A DNA stretch of 35,836 nt from an uncultured Oscillospiraceae bacterium (GTDB taxonomy: Bacteria > Bacillota > Clostridia > Oscillospirales > Oscillospiraceae), in the NCBI GenBank assembly GCA_910579485.1, contig CAJTVO010000017.1, positions 1 to 35,836 on the forward strand. Direction: 5' to 3'. Every line of letters starts with the position of its first letter. Position 1 is the stretch's first letter. Made by a program: the position numbers and the translations under genes. Of the stretch, positions 23,496-31,043 are shown piece by piece. A model generated the notes under the pieces. It made no database searches. It was given only the letters and a program-made list of their open reading frames with translations, and was not told the DNA's origin.

Positions 23496-24713
23496 ATGCA
23501 AAAGACGATTTGCGAGTTGTTCGCAGGCGTCGGTGGATTCCGATTGGGATTTGACCGACTTAAATCAGGATGGAAAACGACCTGGTTTTCTCAATGGGAA
23601 CCAGGTGCGAAAACACAGTGGGCTCATGACTGTTATGTGCAACATTTTGGGGATAGTCCAGATCTAAAAAAAGAATTTCATACCGGCGAAGACATCAGTA
23701 CGGTGGATAAGCAGTTTATTCCTGATCATTCGCTCCTGGTAGGCGGATTTCCTTGTCAAGACTACAGCGTGGCGCACACATTACCATCTTCTCATGGGAT
23801 AGAAGGGAAAAAAGGCGTTTTGTGGTGGCAGATCAGAGATACGATCATAGCCAAAAAACCACCGTTCTGCATCTTTGAAAATGTCGATAGATTGCTCAAA
23901 TCACCTGCAAAACAGCGGGGTCGTGACTTCGGCGTCATTCTTGCATGCCTTGCGGAAGAAGGATATAGCGTAGAATGGCGAGTCGTCAACGCAGCACAAT
24001 ATGGCGCAGCTCAGCGACGGCGCAGGACATTTATCTACGCATACAGAAATGATACGGTTTATGGTCAAAAGCTGGCAAGTGTACACGCCGGATCAATTAT
24101 TAAGGCTGAAGGACTAATGGCAAAAGCATTCCCCATTCAGGCGATGGGAAAGACGGCTGAGACTGTCCTTAACGGTAATATTGTAGATGTGAGTGATAGC
24201 TTTGCATTTACATTTGAAAATGCAGGCTATATGTGTAAAGGAAGAATTTATACAGCTAAAATCGTTGAAGCGGAAGAGAAACCTATTCTGTTGAGTGATA
24301 TCCTGCAGAAAAATGTCAGCGAAAAATATTACATCTCTGAGGACAAGATAGCAAAGTGGATATATCTCAAAGGTGCAAAGAAAATTCTGAGGAAATCAGC
24401 TGATGGTCATGAGTATTTCTTCTCTGAAGGCCCTATTGCATTCCCGGACCCTCGGGACAGACCTGGCCGTACTATGCTGACAAGTGAATCGACTCTTAAC
24501 CGCTCTACCCATGTGGTCTCTGACCCTGGAACAGGTAAGCTGCGTTTACTTACCCCTGTTGAGGCGGAGAGATTGCAAGGTTTTGATGATGAATGGACAA
24601 ACTCTGGTATGCCAGATAGGATGAGATACTTTTGCATGGGAAATGCCCTGGTCGTGTCGATGATAACCAGAATGGGCAAAGTTTTGGATGGGATCATAGC
24701 CGAAGAAAATTGA
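23496..24713 (+). CDS. DNA cytosine-5 methyltransferase (first of the island)
   Basis: The 405-residue enzyme methylates cytosine C5 using S-adenosylmethionine. Conserved motifs: I (ELFAGVGGFRLGF, 7-19), IV with catalytic Cys88 (GGFPCQDYS), VI (IFENVDRL), VIII (AQRRRRTFI), IX (RLLTPVEAERLQGF) and X (GNALVVSMI). The target-recognition region lies between VIII and IX (about 185-340) and differs most from the second methyltransferase. The ATG follows AAAGGAGGGC. It is AT-rich like the three next genes and unlike the chromosome around, so it was acquired. It protects the site cut by the Sau3AI-like endonuclease encoded 48 bp downstream. The recognised sequence cannot be read directly; GATC is the guess from the endonuclease type. 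Confidence 0.94.
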   Translation: MQKTICELFAGVGGFRLGFDRLKSGWKTTWFSQWEPGAKTQWAHDCYVQHFGDSPDLKKEFHTGEDISTVDKQFIPDHSLLVGGFPCQDYSVAHTLPSSHGIEGKKGVLWWQIRDTIIAKKPPFCIFENVDRLLKSPAKQRGRDFGVILACLAEEGYSVEWRVVNAAQYGAAQRRRRTFIYAYRNDTVYGQKLASVHAGSIIKAEGLMAKAFPIQAMGKTAETVLNGNIVDVSDSFAFTFENAGYMCKGRIYTAKIVEAEEKPILLSDILQKNVSEKYYISEDKIAKWIYLKGAKKILRKSADGHEYFFSEGPIAFPDPRDRPGRTMLTSESTLNRSTHVVSDPGTGKLRLLTPVEAERLQGFDDEWTNSGMPDRMRYFCMGNALVVSMITRMGKVLDGIIAEEN

Positions 24714-24761
24714 TCCGCAACTGCAGTGTAGTCATACACCTCACCAAGAAAGGATGTTATT

Positions 24762-26330
24762 ATGAAAGGCAGTCATTTTTTCAAGAGAGACGAATTAGAA
24801 GCGATCCTATTTGCTGTAACGGACAAAACATTTGGTGAGGTCGATAAGAATCATGTGCTTGATAAGACAAAAATAAATCCTAAAATTACCGGCATTGTGG
24901 GTGATGTTATTGAGCAGTCTGTTCTAGGATACCCGGCAGATCGGGCCCAACGTCCCGACCTTGATGTTGATGGAGTGGCAACGGAACTGAAAACAACCGG
25001 TATGCGGCGCAAAAGCGATGGCATGAAGTGTGTGTATGAGGCAAAAGAACCCGCCAGCATAACAGCGGTCTCTATCAATACCATTGCGAGAGAGACATTT
25101 CTTTCATCTACCTTTTGGCATAAAGCAGAACATATGCTGTTTGTCTTCTACCAGTATGAAGCGCCTAAAACGGTCCCAGCTGCCGAATATGCAAATTTCC
25201 ATATCAGGGGCTTCCGTTTTCATGAGTTTTCCGAAGACGATAGGGCGATAATCCAGCGTGACTGGCAGCTCATCCATGACTTTATAGCAGATATTCAAGC
25301 GCGGTATAGTGAAGAAGACGCAAAAAAAGAATACCCTAATTTGTCTACTATCATCAACAGGCAAACTACATATCTAGACACAGCCCCCAAGTATCCACAT
25401 CCACCAAGGTTTCGCCTCAGAAAACGTGTGGTAACTGTTATCATACAGCAGAGTTTTGAGGGTGAAGTTTTTGAGAAGCTTCCAGACCGGTATCTTGGAG
25501 CATCCGATGTTGAGAAAAAGTGTACTGAATTGATAGGACGTTTTCGTGACTTTTCCATGGCAGATATTCTCGTACACTTTGGCGTGAAGGTTGACCCTGC
25601 TGCAAAAGCCACAGCAAAACAGTATGCTGAACAAGTGATCGTTAGAATGTTTGGTGGAACTGCCAAGAAGATATCCCAAATAGAAATGTTCAGAAAGTTA
25701 GGGTATATCGGAAAAGCTGTAACGGTGTCTGCCAGGGGGACAAGAACTGAAGATACCAAATTATTTTCCGTCGATTTTGATGAGCTGACAGAAGAATGGG
25801 TAGAAGATGAGGACGGCACTCTACGGAAAAAGTTTTTTGAGGATTCCGAACTCTATCAGTACCTGCATGATAACAAGCTTCTTTGTGTTATTTTTCAAGA
25901 AGACCACCCGAGCTATAATGGAAAAATCACCTTAGGTGATAACAGGTTCCTGGGTTTCAAGATCATTGACCTTTCAGATGACAAGATCATGAATGAGGCC
26001 AGACGAACGTGGGAGGAGACGCGGGCATTGATCAAAAGCGGCCAGCTTGAATTTATTCCATGTCTAAATAAATATAGCTGTCAGCGTGTTAGCCCTAAAA
26101 CAGGGCTCCCTATGGGGGCACCAAATCTCCCCAAAGCGAAGGACCACCTGATATTCTTTCGGGGCACAGGCCGGGATGCTCGCGATAAAGTGATCATAAA
26201 TGGCCTATCGATGTTACGGCAGGATTATTGGATCAAGGGAACCTTTCTTGTGGAGAAATTGAAGTCTATACCTTATATTGGACATGAGCGATTCGATAAC
26301 AGTTGTGAGTCGAGGAGCAAGCAAAAGTGA
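24762..26330 (+). CDS. Sau3AI/MutH-type restriction endonuclease
   Basis: The 522-residue protein resembles Sau3AI (489 aa), which cuts before GATC and is built from two MutH-like halves. In the N half, ITGIVGDVIEQSVLGYP precedes the metal site DLDVDGVATELKTTG: Asp70, Glu75 and Lys77 fit the D-x4-E-x-K spacing I recall for Sau3AI (Asp68 is the MutH-like alternative). The C half (about 230-522) repeats the fold without the acidic site: KQYAEQVIVRMFGG, then LGYIGKAVTVSARGTRTEDTKLF and FDELTEEWVEDED, followed by LCVIFQED; in Sau3AI that half is the allosteric DNA-binding one. It overlaps the Vsr gene by four bases (GTGA). It cuts unmethylated foreign DNA in the cytosol. The exact target is open. 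Confidence 0.88.
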   Translation: MKGSHFFKRDELEAILFAVTDKTFGEVDKNHVLDKTKINPKITGIVGDVIEQSVLGYPADRAQRPDLDVDGVATELKTTGMRRKSDGMKCVYEAKEPASITAVSINTIARETFLSSTFWHKAEHMLFVFYQYEAPKTVPAAEYANFHIRGFRFHEFSEDDRAIIQRDWQLIHDFIADIQARYSEEDAKKEYPNLSTIINRQTTYLDTAPKYPHPPRFRLRKRVVTVIIQQSFEGEVFEKLPDRYLGASDVEKKCTELIGRFRDFSMADILVHFGVKVDPAAKATAKQYAEQVIVRMFGGTAKKISQIEMFRKLGYIGKAVTVSARGTRTEDTKLFSVDFDELTEEWVEDEDGTLRKKFFEDSELYQYLHDNKLLCVIFQEDHPSYNGKITLGDNRFLGFKIIDLSDDKIMNEARRTWEETRALIKSGQLEFIPCLNKYSCQRVSPKTGLPMGAPNLPKAKDHLIFFRGTGRDARDKVIINGLSMLRQDYWIKGTFLVEKLKSIPYIGHERFDNSCESRSKQK

Positions 26331-26797
26331 AACATCCCAAATCATATGATTCCACTCCCGAGACCCGAAAACGCATGTCCAAGGTAAAACTGAAAGGCGG
26401 TAAGGCAGAAATTGCGCTGGCAAAAGCCCTTTGGTGGCAAGGATATCGCTACAGAAGAAATGATAAGCGTTTGCCCGGCTCTCCAGATATAGCTATCCTC
26501 AAATACCGGATAGCTATATTTGTTGACGGCGAGTTTTGGCATGGAAAAAACTGGGAGACACGGAAGGATAGGCTCAAGAGCAATCGAGAGTATTGGATCG
26601 AGAAGATAGAAGAAAACATTGCCCGCGATATACGGGACGACCGTTTGCTGGCGCAGATAGGATGGACGCCTGTTCACTTTTGGGAAAAAGAAGTCCTAAG
26701 AAATTTGCCTGTGTGTATTGCGGAAATTGAAGATGTGGTCCTAAGTCAAATCGTTGATAGTGTAGAAAATTTAGAGATACTGGACCAGGAAGCATAG
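26327..26797 (+). CDS. vsr: Very short patch repair endonuclease (Vsr)
   Basis: The 156-residue protein nicks DNA next to T:G mismatches that arise when 5-methylcytosine deaminates. It has the Vsr start (YDSTPETRKRMSKVKLKGGKAEIALAKALW), the catalytic Asp54 in LPGSPDIAI, and FVDGEFWHGKNW with His72, then REYWIEKIEENIARD and IGWTPVHFWEKEV. E. coli Vsr has two more His in the FWHHH zinc region, and only one is kept here. The GTG start at 26327 overlaps the stop of the endonuclease gene, so it is translated with it. Its place between endonuclease and second methyltransferase shows that it repairs damage from this island's own methylation. Confidence 0.93.
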   Translation: MKHPKSYDSTPETRKRMSKVKLKGGKAEIALAKALWWQGYRYRRNDKRLPGSPDIAILKYRIAIFVDGEFWHGKNWETRKDRLKSNREYWIEKIEENIARDIRDDRLLAQIGWTPVHFWEKEVLRNLPVCIAEIEDVVLSQIVDSVENLEILDQEA

Positions 26798-26828
26798 TAT
26801 CCATTCTCTCCAACAGGAGTTGCTATTT

Positions 26829-28079
26829 ATGAAATTTATCAGAACAGTAGAGCTTTTCGCAGGCGTGGGCGGGTTTCGCCTAGGCCTGGAAGCTGCGTCT
26901 GATAAATTCAAAGTCATATGGGCAAACCAATGGGAACCGTCCATGCGAGAGCAGTATGCGTTTGATTGCTATATAGCTCATTTCGGTAATGGTAAACACC
27001 ATGTTTGCCAAGATATCGCGAAGGCCAAATGTGATGTGCCTGACCATGACCTACTGGTTGGTGGGTTTCCTTGTCAGGACTATTCCATCATGAAGAAAAA
27101 CTCTGCGGGTATAGAAGGTGCCAAGGGTGCATTATGGTGGCAAATAGATGACATCCTCCAAGAAAAAAGGCCAAAGTATGTACTGCTGGAAAATGTGGAC
27201 AGGATCATTCGGTCTCCGGCAAAACAATGCGGTCGAGATTTCTCTATTATCTTGCGCTGCTTCTATGAAAAAGGTTACGCAGTAGATTGGCGTGTTATCA
27301 ATGCTGCCGATCATGGGTACGCGCAACGGCGGCGCAGGACTTTTATCGTGGCTTATCATAATCAAACAAAGGCGTTCCGTGATCTCGCAGAAATCGTATG
27401 TGTTCAAGGACTCAAGTCGATGCATAGGCATATCATGGAGAAATGCATTTTTGCAAAAGCATTTCCAATCAAAAACCATAGCAGGTCATATGTTGAAAGT
27501 TGGATCGATGAATTGGAGTATGCGGGTATTCCTGATGTTTCAAAGGCGCAGCGGGTATATCTCTACAACGCCGGTGTTATGATGAACGGAAGAATATATT
27601 CTGTGGATGTGACCCCTCAGCAGGAAGTCCCTACTCCGATCAAAGCTATCTTGGAACGAGACCCTGTGCCTGAGCATTATTTTCTCTGCGATGAAGATAT
27701 GTCTCGATGGGTATATTTCAAGGGAGCAAAACACGAGAAAAGGCGTAGACGAGATGGAAGTCAGTATTATTTCTCTGAAGGCAGTGTTCCGTTTCCGGAG
27801 CCATTGAACAAACCATCGAGAACGGTGCTGACTTCGGAATCGCAGGTTGGACGAACTTCGCATGTAGTCCAGGATCAAACAACAGGTCGATTGCGGGTGT
27901 TGACCCCAGTTGAATGCGAACGATTGAATGGTTTTCCGGATGGTTGGACAAATACTGTCATGCCGGAGCGGATGCGATACTTCTGTATGGGGAACGCGCT
28001 GGTAGTACCACTGGTAACGAGAATAGCAAGCACATTGCTGACAGAGATGTCGTTGGAAGAAGTTAAAAATGCCCCATGA
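26829..28079 (+). CDS. DNA cytosine-5 methyltransferase (second of the island)
   Basis: The 416-residue enzyme has all C5-methyltransferase motifs: VELFAGVGGFRLGL (7-20), GGFPCQDYS with Cys82, LLENVDRII, AQRRRRTFI, RVLTPVECERLNGF and GNALVVPL. It is a clear paralogue of the first island methyltransferase, sharing LWWQI, SPAKQ-GRDF and the ending PERMRYFCMGNALVV, but its middle region differs. The ATG at 26829 was chosen because AGGAG lies 9 bases upstream; an ATG nine bases earlier sits too close. The stop overlaps the ATG of a truncated next gene (ATGA at 28076). Two C5 enzymes in one system usually mean an asymmetric site with one enzyme per strand, or duplication with new specificity. Confidence 0.94.
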   Translation: MKFIRTVELFAGVGGFRLGLEAASDKFKVIWANQWEPSMREQYAFDCYIAHFGNGKHHVCQDIAKAKCDVPDHDLLVGGFPCQDYSIMKKNSAGIEGAKGALWWQIDDILQEKRPKYVLLENVDRIIRSPAKQCGRDFSIILRCFYEKGYAVDWRVINAADHGYAQRRRRTFIVAYHNQTKAFRDLAEIVCVQGLKSMHRHIMEKCIFAKAFPIKNHSRSYVESWIDELEYAGIPDVSKAQRVYLYNAGVMMNGRIYSVDVTPQQEVPTPIKAILERDPVPEHYFLCDEDMSRWVYFKGAKHEKRRRRDGSQYYFSEGSVPFPEPLNKPSRTVLTSESQVGRTSHVVQDQTTGRLRVLTPVECERLNGFPDGWTNTVMPERMRYFCMGNALVVPLVTRIASTLLTEMSLEEVKNAP

Positions 28080-28160
28080 GATCGTTTAATACAGTTATCA
28101 AATTTGAAGATGAATATTCTGGAAGAACGCGGCGAGTAAGGACATTGGAAGCAAAGGGGC
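28076..28160 (+). pseudogene. Truncated fourth gene of the restriction island
   Basis: An ATG overlaps the stop of the second methyltransferase (ATGA), and the frame then gives MRSFNTVIKFEDEYSGRTRR followed by VRTLEAKG, in the AT-rich style of the island. From about 28150 the sequence changes into the GC-rich hairpin that belongs to the neighbouring chromosomal gene; the open frame continues to 28324 only by chance inside that gene. It looks like the first 28 codons of a coupled gene cut off at the island boundary. The family is not recognised. Confidence 0.5.
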
Positions 28161-28185
28161 GGCACGTTGATGTGCCGCCCCTTTT
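28153..28185. terminator. Bidirectional hairpin between island and lipoprotein gene
   Basis: A 13-bp stem (AAAGGGGCGGCAC 28153-28165 / GTGCCGCCCCTTT 28172-28184) with a six-base loop is followed by T on the plus strand, and lies just after the stop of the minus-strand lipoprotein gene. It probably belongs to that gene and marks where the chromosome resumes. Confidence 0.75.
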
Positions 28186-28188
28186 GCT

Positions 28189-30489
28189 TTATTGCGTTTC
28201 CTGGAGATACAGCTTGCCGCGGTTCTCGATTAGGCGGACGGTATCGTCCAGCGTCCGGCTTCCGTCGAGGAAGGACAGCGCCTCCTCCCGTATGATGGCG
28301 GTCAGCGCCTCGTCCGGGTCGTAGACCTGATCCACGGCGTTGTATAAGGTCATGAAGTGGTCGTATTCCTCCTGGGTGACGGGGCGGATGGGGATCTCCA
28401 GATCGCTGCCCGGCATCATGACACAGGCGGGGCCCGCCGTCTCCATGGGCTGTCCCGTCTCGTCCAGCATGGGACCGGTGGATATTTCCGCCATTCTGTC
28501 AAAGTCCGCGCGGCTGATGGGCAGGGCCGGGCCGAAGTAAATTCCCGTGGGGTACTTGGGCAGGAAAGCCTCCCGGAGAAAGCTCCAGGCGGCCTCCTTG
28601 TTCCTGCAGCCGGAGGCCATGGATATCCCGTCCCACAGGAGGAAGAAGCTGCCCGCGCCCCCGTCCTCCCGGGGATAGCCTACATAGCTGCACGGCCCGC
28701 CGAAGGCGGTGGTATACATCTGAATCTCCCCGGCGGAGTCCAGTCTGGTCAATTCCGCCGGGAGCAGGAGCAGCTCCCCGTCCAGGGCGGCGGTGTAGAT
28801 GTCCTCCGCCCCTTCCGTCCGGAGGGGCGCGGCGGCGCAGAACGCCAGGAAGGACCGCACCGCCTCCTCCCGGACGGTCCCCGCCTCCCGGTCCACCAGG
28901 GCGTCAACGGTCACGGGCAGGAGCAGGTCCAGAAGCTCCACCCTGCCGCACGCGCCAAAGACCGTGCTGTCCTCCGGCAGGGCCTCCATGGCCTCCCGCA
29001 GGTCCGCCCAGGTCCAGCTTACCCGGTCCCCCACCGCGCCGGTCCGCCCGGCGGCGGTGAGGATGGTGAAGGAGGGGAACGCCTGGTAGAGCTTCCCGTC
29101 CCGGCAGGCCGCGTCGATCACCTGGGTCATCACCGCCTCCCGGCCCAGGTCCGGGTCGCCCTCCAGCCAGGGGAGCAGGTCCTCCAGGTATCCCCGCCGC
29201 GCATACTGCCCCATGGGAAGGCCGGCGTTGTCCAGCAGGTCGGGGATGTTCCCCGCCAGCAGCTCCGTCTGGAGCCGGGTCCGCCCGGCGGACGGGTCGG
29301 CGCCTGTGTTGTACTCGGAGTAATCCCGGACCTCGATCCGGCAGTCGGGGTGGGCCTTGTTGAACTCCACGATCTTCGAGCGCGTCCCGCTGTCCAGGGA
29401 CAGGGCGGCGTAGGTCAGCACCGTCATCTCCGGCAGGGAGGCGGGGTCTGTGGGCGTCAGGACGACGGTCTCCGCGCTGTGGAACTGTTTGGTCACGGCC
29501 AGCAGCCGTCCGTCTTCCGGAGGGGCGAGGCAGCGGACCTCATAACTCTTGACGCCCACTCCCGTCCAGGACAGTATCCGCTCCAGCTGCCCGGTCCCGA
29601 TGCTGTATCCGCATAGGGAATCCCCGTTATCGCAAAAAAACAGCCAGCCGCCTCCGCCGTTGTAGATCATACCGTCCCCTATCGGGAGGGCATAGGACTC
29701 CCCCCAGTCCCCGGTCTCCGGGCGGATGACCAGCAGCTCCCGGCTGCCCGGCGCGGTATGGCCAAAGACCTGTATCGCCACCCGGCCGTCCGCCAGCTGG
29801 ACCAGCGGACCCCCGCAGTTCCCCTGCGCGTCCAGACTGCACAGGAGACGTCCGTCCCCGTCATAAGCGAAGACGCTGTCCAGCGTGCTGGCGTACAGCC
29901 GTCCCTCCCGGTCCGTTATGACGCTGTAGATGCTGTTTGCGTCGATGCCTCCCTCCGCCAGGTCCCCTGGCAGAGCGTCCAGCTCGATCCGTACCAGCTC
30001 TTTTCCCTCGGCGTCGAACTGCTGCACATAGTCCGGGAATACATGGTCGTCCCAGCACGAGATGGAGGTCCAGAGCCAGACCGTGTCCTCCTCTCCGGGC
30101 CAGCAGGCGGGCGCAATGACGTGTCCCCTCTTTCCATCGAGAAGATCGAAGGACCGGTAGCCCTCTATCCTCCGGAAGGCCGTCCCGCCGGGCTCACCTT
30201 GGAAGAGAGCTGTGCCGGAGAAGAACTCGGTGACCATTTCCCCATCGGGACCCTCTATCTCTTTGTACTGGCCGGCATCTCCCACCAGATAGACCTTCCC
30301 GCCGCTGACGCACGCCTCCATGACGTAGTTGGCGTCGAACGCCGCCCCGGTAAATTTCGGCACGTAGACCATCCCGCTGACGGGTTCCACCGGTCCCGGC
30401 TCCGGGGTTTTTTCCTTCTCCGGCGTCCCGCCGCAGGCGGTCAGGCACAGCGGCAGGAGCAGCCACAGCATCCACCATTTGATCTTCAT
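28189..30489 (-). CDS. Lipoprotein: propeller-like half joined to a solute-binding half
   Basis: The 766-residue protein starts with a lipoprotein signal peptide (KIKWWMLWLLLPLCLTACGG, lipid on Cys19), a short Pro/Glu linker, then two unlike halves. Residues about 40-345 show repeated beta patterns (SGGKVYLVGDAGQYKEI; DREGRLYASTLDSVFAYDGDGRLL) typical of a beta propeller. From about 350 it is a family 1 extracellular solute-binding protein: TVLTYAALSLDSGTRSKIVEFNKAHPDCRIEVRDYSEY, DLLDNAGLPMGQYARRGYLEDLLPWLE and DGISMASGCRNKEAAWSFLREAF. It should bind a sugar-like ligand outside the membrane, but no permease or ATPase gene is near. The ATG at 30489 was chosen for GGGAG at 8 bases; the ATG six bases earlier is too close to it. 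It is divergent from a GntR regulator that may control it. Confidence 0.82.
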   Translation of the reverse strand: MKIKWWMLWLLLPLCLTACGGTPEKEKTPEPGPVEPVSGMVYVPKFTGAAFDANYVMEACVSGGKVYLVGDAGQYKEIEGPDGEMVTEFFSGTALFQGEPGGTAFRRIEGYRSFDLLDGKRGHVIAPACWPGEEDTVWLWTSISCWDDHVFPDYVQQFDAEGKELVRIELDALPGDLAEGGIDANSIYSVITDREGRLYASTLDSVFAYDGDGRLLCSLDAQGNCGGPLVQLADGRVAIQVFGHTAPGSRELLVIRPETGDWGESYALPIGDGMIYNGGGGWLFFCDNGDSLCGYSIGTGQLERILSWTGVGVKSYEVRCLAPPEDGRLLAVTKQFHSAETVVLTPTDPASLPEMTVLTYAALSLDSGTRSKIVEFNKAHPDCRIEVRDYSEYNTGADPSAGRTRLQTELLAGNIPDLLDNAGLPMGQYARRGYLEDLLPWLEGDPDLGREAVMTQVIDAACRDGKLYQAFPSFTILTAAGRTGAVGDRVSWTWADLREAMEALPEDSTVFGACGRVELLDLLLPVTVDALVDREAGTVREEAVRSFLAFCAAAPLRTEGAEDIYTAALDGELLLLPAELTRLDSAGEIQMYTTAFGGPCSYVGYPREDGGAGSFFLLWDGISMASGCRNKEAAWSFLREAFLPKYPTGIYFGPALPISRADFDRMAEISTGPMLDETGQPMETAGPACVMMPGSDLEIPIRPVTQEEYDHFMTLYNAVDQVYDPDEALTAIIREEALSFLDGSRTLDDTVRLIENRGKLYLQETQ

Positions 30490-30590
30490 ATCCATTTCTC
30501 CCTTCTTTTTGTAATAAAACCCAGTATATGGGGGGAATGTATTCTATTTTCTTCCGATTTGTATTTATATCCCATCATCTCTGTATGACT

Positions 30591-30659
30591 TTTGCATCAT
30601 TTCTTTCGAAAAGAAGGATTGACAATTTGCATCATTTGCATTATAATAGATAATGCAAA
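30591..30659 (+). promoter_or_regulatory. Consensus promoter with GntR-type operator
   Basis: TTGACA (30619-30624) and TATAAT (30642-30647) are exactly 17 bp apart. A 9-7-9 palindrome, TTTGCATTA (30635-30643) and TAATGCAAA (30651-30659), encloses the -10 box. TTTGCAT also occurs at 30591 and 30626, the last inside the -35/-10 spacer. This is the layout of autorepression by the YtrA-type GntR protein encoded directly downstream. Confidence 0.85.
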
Positions 30660-30671
30660 GGAGGTGCTGCC

Positions 30672-31043
30672 ATGCTGCTGCGATTGGATTTTTCCGGCGA
30701 TGCGCCCATCTATCAGCAGATACGGAACCAGGTGGTGGCCGCCATCGCCTCGGGCGAACTGCGGCCCGGGGAACGGCTGCCCACCATCCGGGCTCTGGCG
30801 GAGGAGTGCGGCATCAACATGATGACCGCCAGTAAGGCCTACCAGCTGTTGAAAGCGGAGGGGTATATCACCACGGGCCGCAGGGACGGGGCGGTGGTGC
30901 GCCTCCCGGCGGGCGCGCCGGACCCCCGGACTCTGGAGGGCCTGCGGCTGCGGCTGTGCGAGCTGCGGCTGGGGGGGATGGGACGGGAGGAAGTTCTGGA
31001 GCTGTGCGGGAGGCTGTATGACGGGGAGGTGTCGGGGAAATGA
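30672..31043 (+). CDS. GntR family transcriptional regulator, YtrA subfamily
   Basis: The 123-residue protein has the winged helix-turn-helix of GntR regulators at 8-75: APIYQQIRNQVVAAIASGELRPGERLPTIRALAEE, then MMTASKAYQLLKAEGYITTGRRDG. Only about 45 residues follow, which fits the YtrA subfamily (short helical C-terminal part for dimerisation, no effector domain). AAAGGAGG precedes the ATG. YtrA-type repressors usually control a membrane or ABC transport gene next to them and respond to envelope stress or antibiotics. Here the stop overlaps the start of a membrane protein gene (ATGA), so the pair forms one unit. The palindrome over its own promoter is the likely operator. Confidence 0.93.
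   Translation: MLLRLDFSGDAPIYQQIRNQVVAAIASGELRPGERLPTIRALAEECGINMMTASKAYQLLKAEGYITTGRRDGAVVRLPAGAPDPRTLEGLRLRLCELRLGGMGREEVLELCGRLYDGEVSGK

Noticed and set aside
28190..28324. Extension of the truncated island gene into the lipoprotein region
   Set aside because: The frame stays open to 28324, but composition and hairpin show that this part belongs to the chromosome and the minus-strand gene.
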